64,000 bases of DNA from the NCBI RefSeq assembly GCF_030815975.1, contig NZ_JAUSXL010000002.1:1116001-1180000 (forward strand), given 5' to 3'. This document shows, piece after piece, positions 61,901 through 64,000 of this stretch. The DNA is from Variovorax paradoxus (GTDB taxonomy: Bacteria > Pseudomonadota > Gammaproteobacteria > Burkholderiales > Burkholderiaceae_C). Every line of letters starts with the position of its first letter. The stretch's first letter is position 1. Below the pieces are notes generated by a model. The model worked only from the letters and a program-made list of their open reading frames with translations. It had not been told where the DNA came from and searched no databases. The translations under genes were made by a program, and so were the position numbers.

Positions 61901-63388
61901 TCGCTGAACACCGCACTGGCATGGGCTCGGCAGCACGCCAGGCGCTTCAACCGCGTGGTGGTCGCCCAGCATGCGTCGAACTGCGGCCTGGGGCTGACTC
62001 GCAATGCCGGCTTCAACCTTGCGGACAGTCCGTACGTGCTGCCGCTGGATGCGGACAACCGGCTGCGGCCGAAATGCTGCGAGGAGCTGCGCCGCGCCAT
62101 CCGCACCGAACGCGTGGCCTTCGCCTACCCGACCATCCAGCATTTCGGCGCGTCCAGCGCGATGCTCGGCGACGCCCGCTACGAGCCGCAGCGCTTCGTG
62201 GCCGGCAACTACATCGATGCGATGGCGCTGGTCTCGAAGGAGGCGTGGGCGATCGTCGGCGGCTACAACCATGTTCGCCACGGCTGGGAGGACTTCGACT
62301 TCTGGTGCCGGCTCGCAGAGCAGGGCCAGCGCGGCGTGCGGGAGCCGCAAACGCTCGCGGACTACCGCGTGCATGCGGGCTCGATGATCAAGGCCGAGAC
62401 CACGGTTCCAGAGAACTACCGCCGGCTGATCGAGAACTTCAAGGCCCAGCACCCCTGGGTTTCGCTGATCGACGAGCGGCTTGCGCGCAAGCCGCCGGCC
62501 CTGCAGGTGGCTCTCGGCGACGACGGCGCGAAGTCGCGGCTCCAGACGCTGCTGCCGATACTTCGCTGTCCGAAGACGGGACTCAAGCTCACGGCCGACG
62601 CGGCAAGCGGCGCACTGGTGACCGTGGACGGCTGGAGGAGCTGGCCCGTCGTCCAGGGCCGGCCGGTTCTTTGCGAGGACATCGGCGAGCCCGAGGTGAA
62701 GCCCGCCGAGCACGTCAGCAACGCGCTGCCGCCCGAAGCCCTGAAGCTCGCGAGGAGCACCAAGGGATGGGTGCTGAATCTCAGTGGCGGCGGCTCGCAG
62801 GAAAAGCTCGACAACGTGGTCGAGGTCGAATACAGCCTGTTCAGGCACACGGACGTGGTCGCGGACGCCCACGTGCTGCCGTTCGACGACGAGGTCTTCG
62901 ACGCCGCGATCGTCATGAACGCCTTCGAGCACTATCGCGAACCACAGAAGGTGGCGGCGGAACTGCTGCGGGTGCTCAAGCCCGGCGGCCGCATCCTGGT
63001 TCGCACCGCCTTCATGCAGCCGCTGCACGAGCGGCCGTGGCACTTCTTCAACTGCACCCGCTACGGGCTGGAGCAGTGGTTCCGCGAGTTCGAAGCCGAG
63101 CGCGTGCGGGTGTCGGAGAATTTCGCGCCCAGCCATGCCGTCAGCTGGCTCGCGTCGGAGTGCGAGCAGGCGCTGCGCGCCAACGTGTCCGACGAAGCCG
63201 CGGAGCGCTTCCGCGATGCCCCCACGGGCGAGCTGGTGGACCTGTGGCGCGATCCGTCGCTGCGCGGCACGCCGCTGTGGACCGATTTCGAGAAGCTGCC
63301 CCAGTCGGTGCAGGAGGTGGGCGCCGCGGGCTTCGAGTTCCTCGGCCGGAAACCCGCGGTTGCCAGGGTGGGCGCGAACGGCGGCTGA
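58967..63388 (+). CDS. Giant methyltransferase-GT4-GT2-methyltransferase glycan enzyme
   Basis: A 1473-residue multi-domain protein. Residues 20-220: class I methyltransferase (VELGTHNGVSYAAF at 59-72, DLLHIDGFHTY at 140-150). 265-400: Ala/Gln-rich coiled coil. 440-510: repeated FDREWYLKTYPDVASAG and FSGAEYAARYADAAGF modules typical of glycan-assembly proteins. 530-890: GT4-type transferase (VRIGYAGGSRTHQRDLG; SELKFFEAALVDVPTIAS). 937-1170: GT2 domain (VSVVIPLYNYEQF; VVDDCSTDDS; LPLDADNRL). 1195-1465: zinc-less Trm112-like leader (ILRCPKTGLKL) and a second methyltransferase (VLPFDDEVFDAAIVMNAFEH). It probably extends and methyl-caps an O-antigen or similar chain. Follows the tandem GT gene by 64 bases. 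Confidence 0.9.
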   Translation: MKEPTLILPTVDKSLDVLTHPVLDPIFWTPHLLGKASAWWTHTPFAFWIVAACKPGLLVELGTHNGVSYAAFCEAVARLKSATRCYAVDTWAGDEHAGHFDSQVYYELRDFHDKHFSAFSELLKSTFDDALPYFADGSIDLLHIDGFHTYEAVKHDFETWLPKLSDKAVVLFHDTNVRSGNFGVFRFFAEQARHYPSFEFLHGHGLGVLAVGDRAPAAAMALCNLEPERADAARARFSHLGTRWFVTTREQLGSADLHQRIHEAHAQRAPVEAELAQVAAARAAEAEARASAEGQVNALSQEVAQKAAQLADLNRQASDAQAKAAQAEAAARATGFAHEQANRRVAELRNVVAQLATDLNKARDDLKETSEAKSLQQRTALAWKGHADDRVESLMERFTRLRVDPSLSVKAKLRRRLRLLARRLAGKPVDLGAVETVRFSPYFDREWYLKTYPDVASAGTDPAEHYVTHGAAEGRQPGPWFSGAEYAARYADAAGFNPLLHYMLVGAREGRRAGLLGSDDTEPPPIPPLPSRVFSIFYVSGEADTPGHLYRVARYIEAARMNGVPAEWVPQDQLEARLDLTSRNDVMILWRTQWSPVLEKAIALMHAQGKKVVFDIDDLMIEPDLADTKVIDGIRSNAHPEEGVRALFASVRRAMLAADVCIASTQELAYHMRWAGKATHVLFNGFDDQTFELSRQSATQWRSARPDNLVRIGYAGGSRTHQRDLGLAIEAIARVLRENELCRLVLFQTESGMRLVDVEEYPAMAGLEHRIEWRPFQTLETLPREIARFDINIAPLEFGNPFCEAKSELKFFEAALVDVPTIASPTGPFRRTIEHGVSGFLATTADDWYHYLSTLAADPALRARIGSAAFLHAMASYGPLQRAAQFGRVLDQLQGDALAARGFALDARIRSAPIRRPSLMPLQVLFEHRADEGEIAEVSVVIPLYNYEQFIVEALESVRAQTLAVLDLVVVDDCSTDDSLNTALAWARQHARRFNRVVVAQHASNCGLGLTRNAGFNLADSPYVLPLDADNRLRPKCCEELRRAIRTERVAFAYPTIQHFGASSAMLGDARYEPQRFVAGNYIDAMALVSKEAWAIVGGYNHVRHGWEDFDFWCRLAEQGQRGVREPQTLADYRVHAGSMIKAETTVPENYRRLIENFKAQHPWVSLIDERLARKPPALQVALGDDGAKSRLQTLLPILRCPKTGLKLTADAASGALVTVDGWRSWPVVQGRPVLCEDIGEPEVKPAEHVSNALPPEALKLARSTKGWVLNLSGGGSQEKLDNVVEVEYSLFRHTDVVADAHVLPFDDEVFDAAIVMNAFEHYREPQKVAAELLRVLKPGGRILVRTAFMQPLHERPWHFFNCTRYGLEQWFREFEAERVRVSENFAPSHAVSWLASECEQALRANVSDEAAERFRDAPTGELVDLWRDPSLRGTPLWTDFEKLPQSVQEVGAAGFEFLGRKPAVARVGANGG

Positions 63389-63401
63389 GGCTGCTGCGGC
63401 C

Positions 63402-64000
63402 TCAGCGCGCGCGGATCATCGTGCCGTAGGCCTGGTCGGTCAGGATCTCGAGCAGCATGGCGTGCGGCACGCGGCCATCGATGATGTGCACCGCGTTCAC
63501 GCCGCTCTTGGCCGCATCGAGCGCGCCCTCGATCTTGGGCAGCATGCCGCCCGAGATGGTGCCGTCGGCAAACAGCTCGTCGATCTCGCGCGCGCTCAGG
63601 TTGGTGAGCAGCTTGCCGTCCTTGTCGAGCACGCCGGGCGTGTTGGTCAGGAGCATGAGCTTCTCGGCCTTGAGCACGGTGGCGAGCTTGCCGGCGACGA
63701 CGTCGGCGTTGATGTTGTAGCTCTCGTTCTCCTCGCCGAAGCCGATCGGGCTGACCACCGGAATGAAGGCGTCGTCCTGCAGCGCCTTCACCACGCTGGG
63801 GTCGATGGAGACGATGTCGCCGACCTGGCCCACGTCGTGGTGCAGGTTCGGATCGGTGCGGTCCGCCATCTTGAGCTTCTGCGCGCGGATCATGCCGCCG
63901 TCGCGCCCGGTCAGGCCCACGGCCTTGCCGCCGGCCTGGTTGATCAGGCCCACGATGTCCTGCTGCACCTCGCCGGCCAGCACCCATTCGACCACCTCCA
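63402..64000 (-). CDS. argB: Acetylglutamate kinase, 5' end beyond window
   Basis: The last 199 or so codons of N-acetylglutamate kinase, the second enzyme of arginine synthesis; the start lies past base 64000. Visible family features: [53 protein letters not shown] (substrate and ATP region), [12 protein letters not shown] and [20 protein letters not shown] near the end. It is convergent with the giant glycan gene, with 13 bases between stops. Confidence 0.95.
   Translation of the reverse strand, partial: EVVEWVLAGEVQQDIVGLINQAGGKAVGLTGRDGGMIRAQKLKMADRTDPNLHHDVGQVGDIVSIDPSVVKALQDDAFIPVVSPIGFGEENESYNINADVVAGKLATVLKAEKLMLLTNTPGVLDKDGKLLTNLSAREIDELFADGTISGGMLPKIEGALDAAKSGVNAVHIIDGRVPHAMLLEILTDQAYGTMIRAR

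Overview
The window is a GC-rich, gene-dense stretch of bacterial chromosome. It has long same-strand operons with 4-base ATGA overlaps, many LysR and GntR regulators, TRAP, Bug and Liv solute receptors, a slmA gene near argB, and short palindromic intergenic repeats. Together these suggest a metabolically versatile betaproteobacterium of the Comamonadaceae; Variovorax is my best guess, from general gene style only. I see no rRNA, tRNA, CRISPR array, prophage or complete insertion sequence.

Layout. 1-2.4 kb: a palindromic repeat, an orphan TRAP solute receptor and a nucleoside hydrolase. 2.5-8.5 kb: a glutamate/aspartate ABC importer (gltIJKL), aspartate ammonia-lyase and a LysR regulator, a likely unit for taking up and deaminating aspartate. 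8.6-15.6 kb: amidase, 2-hydroxyacid dehydrogenase, Atm1-type ABC exporter, acyl-CoA thioesterase, a solitary branched-chain-type receptor and an enoyl-CoA hydratase. 15.6-26.5 kb: a DsbA-like isomerase, a second (inverted) copy of the first repeat, an atypical SDR, a thioesterase, an alpha/beta hydrolase, then a fatty-acid beta-oxidation cluster (thiolase, HAD-ECH fusion, DUF2147, acyl-CoA dehydrogenase, TetR). A DUF559 nuclease-like gene flanked by inverted repeats sits inside this cluster. 26.5-28.3 kb: a divergent SDR/LysR pair.

28.3-43.4 kb: one long minus-strand catabolic locus read from a HutC-type GntR regulator through a frameshifted LivJ, LivHMGF, a Bug receptor, LeuC- and LeuD-like hydro-lyase subunits, hydantoinase HyuB and HyuA, an isochorismatase-like protein, an FAD oxidoreductase and an isocitrate-lyase-family lyase. 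The order of activities fits a route from a cyclic imide or lactam to pyruvate plus a short acid (inference). 43.5-52.4 kb: a divergent sugar-acid regulon around a FadR-type GntR gene with a clear 31-bp operator: two SDRs and a fumarylacetoacetase-family hydrolase on one side, and a complete TRAP transporter, a UxaA-family dehydratase and an LDH2-family dehydrogenase on the other. It matches a non-phosphorylative L-fucose-type pathway.

52.4-54.8 kb: an EamA exporter and a DUF2182/DUF1326 pair of unknown function. 55.1-64 kb: slmA, galE, a tandem glycosyltransferase, a 1473-residue multi-domain methyltransferase/glycosyltransferase, and the 3' part of argB, which runs off the window. The galE-glycosyltransferase block looks like a surface-glycan module lying between slmA and argB.

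At least four families of palindromic repeats punctuate the region. One family also occurs in frame inside an ABC transporter gene and at both ends of the DUF559 gene.
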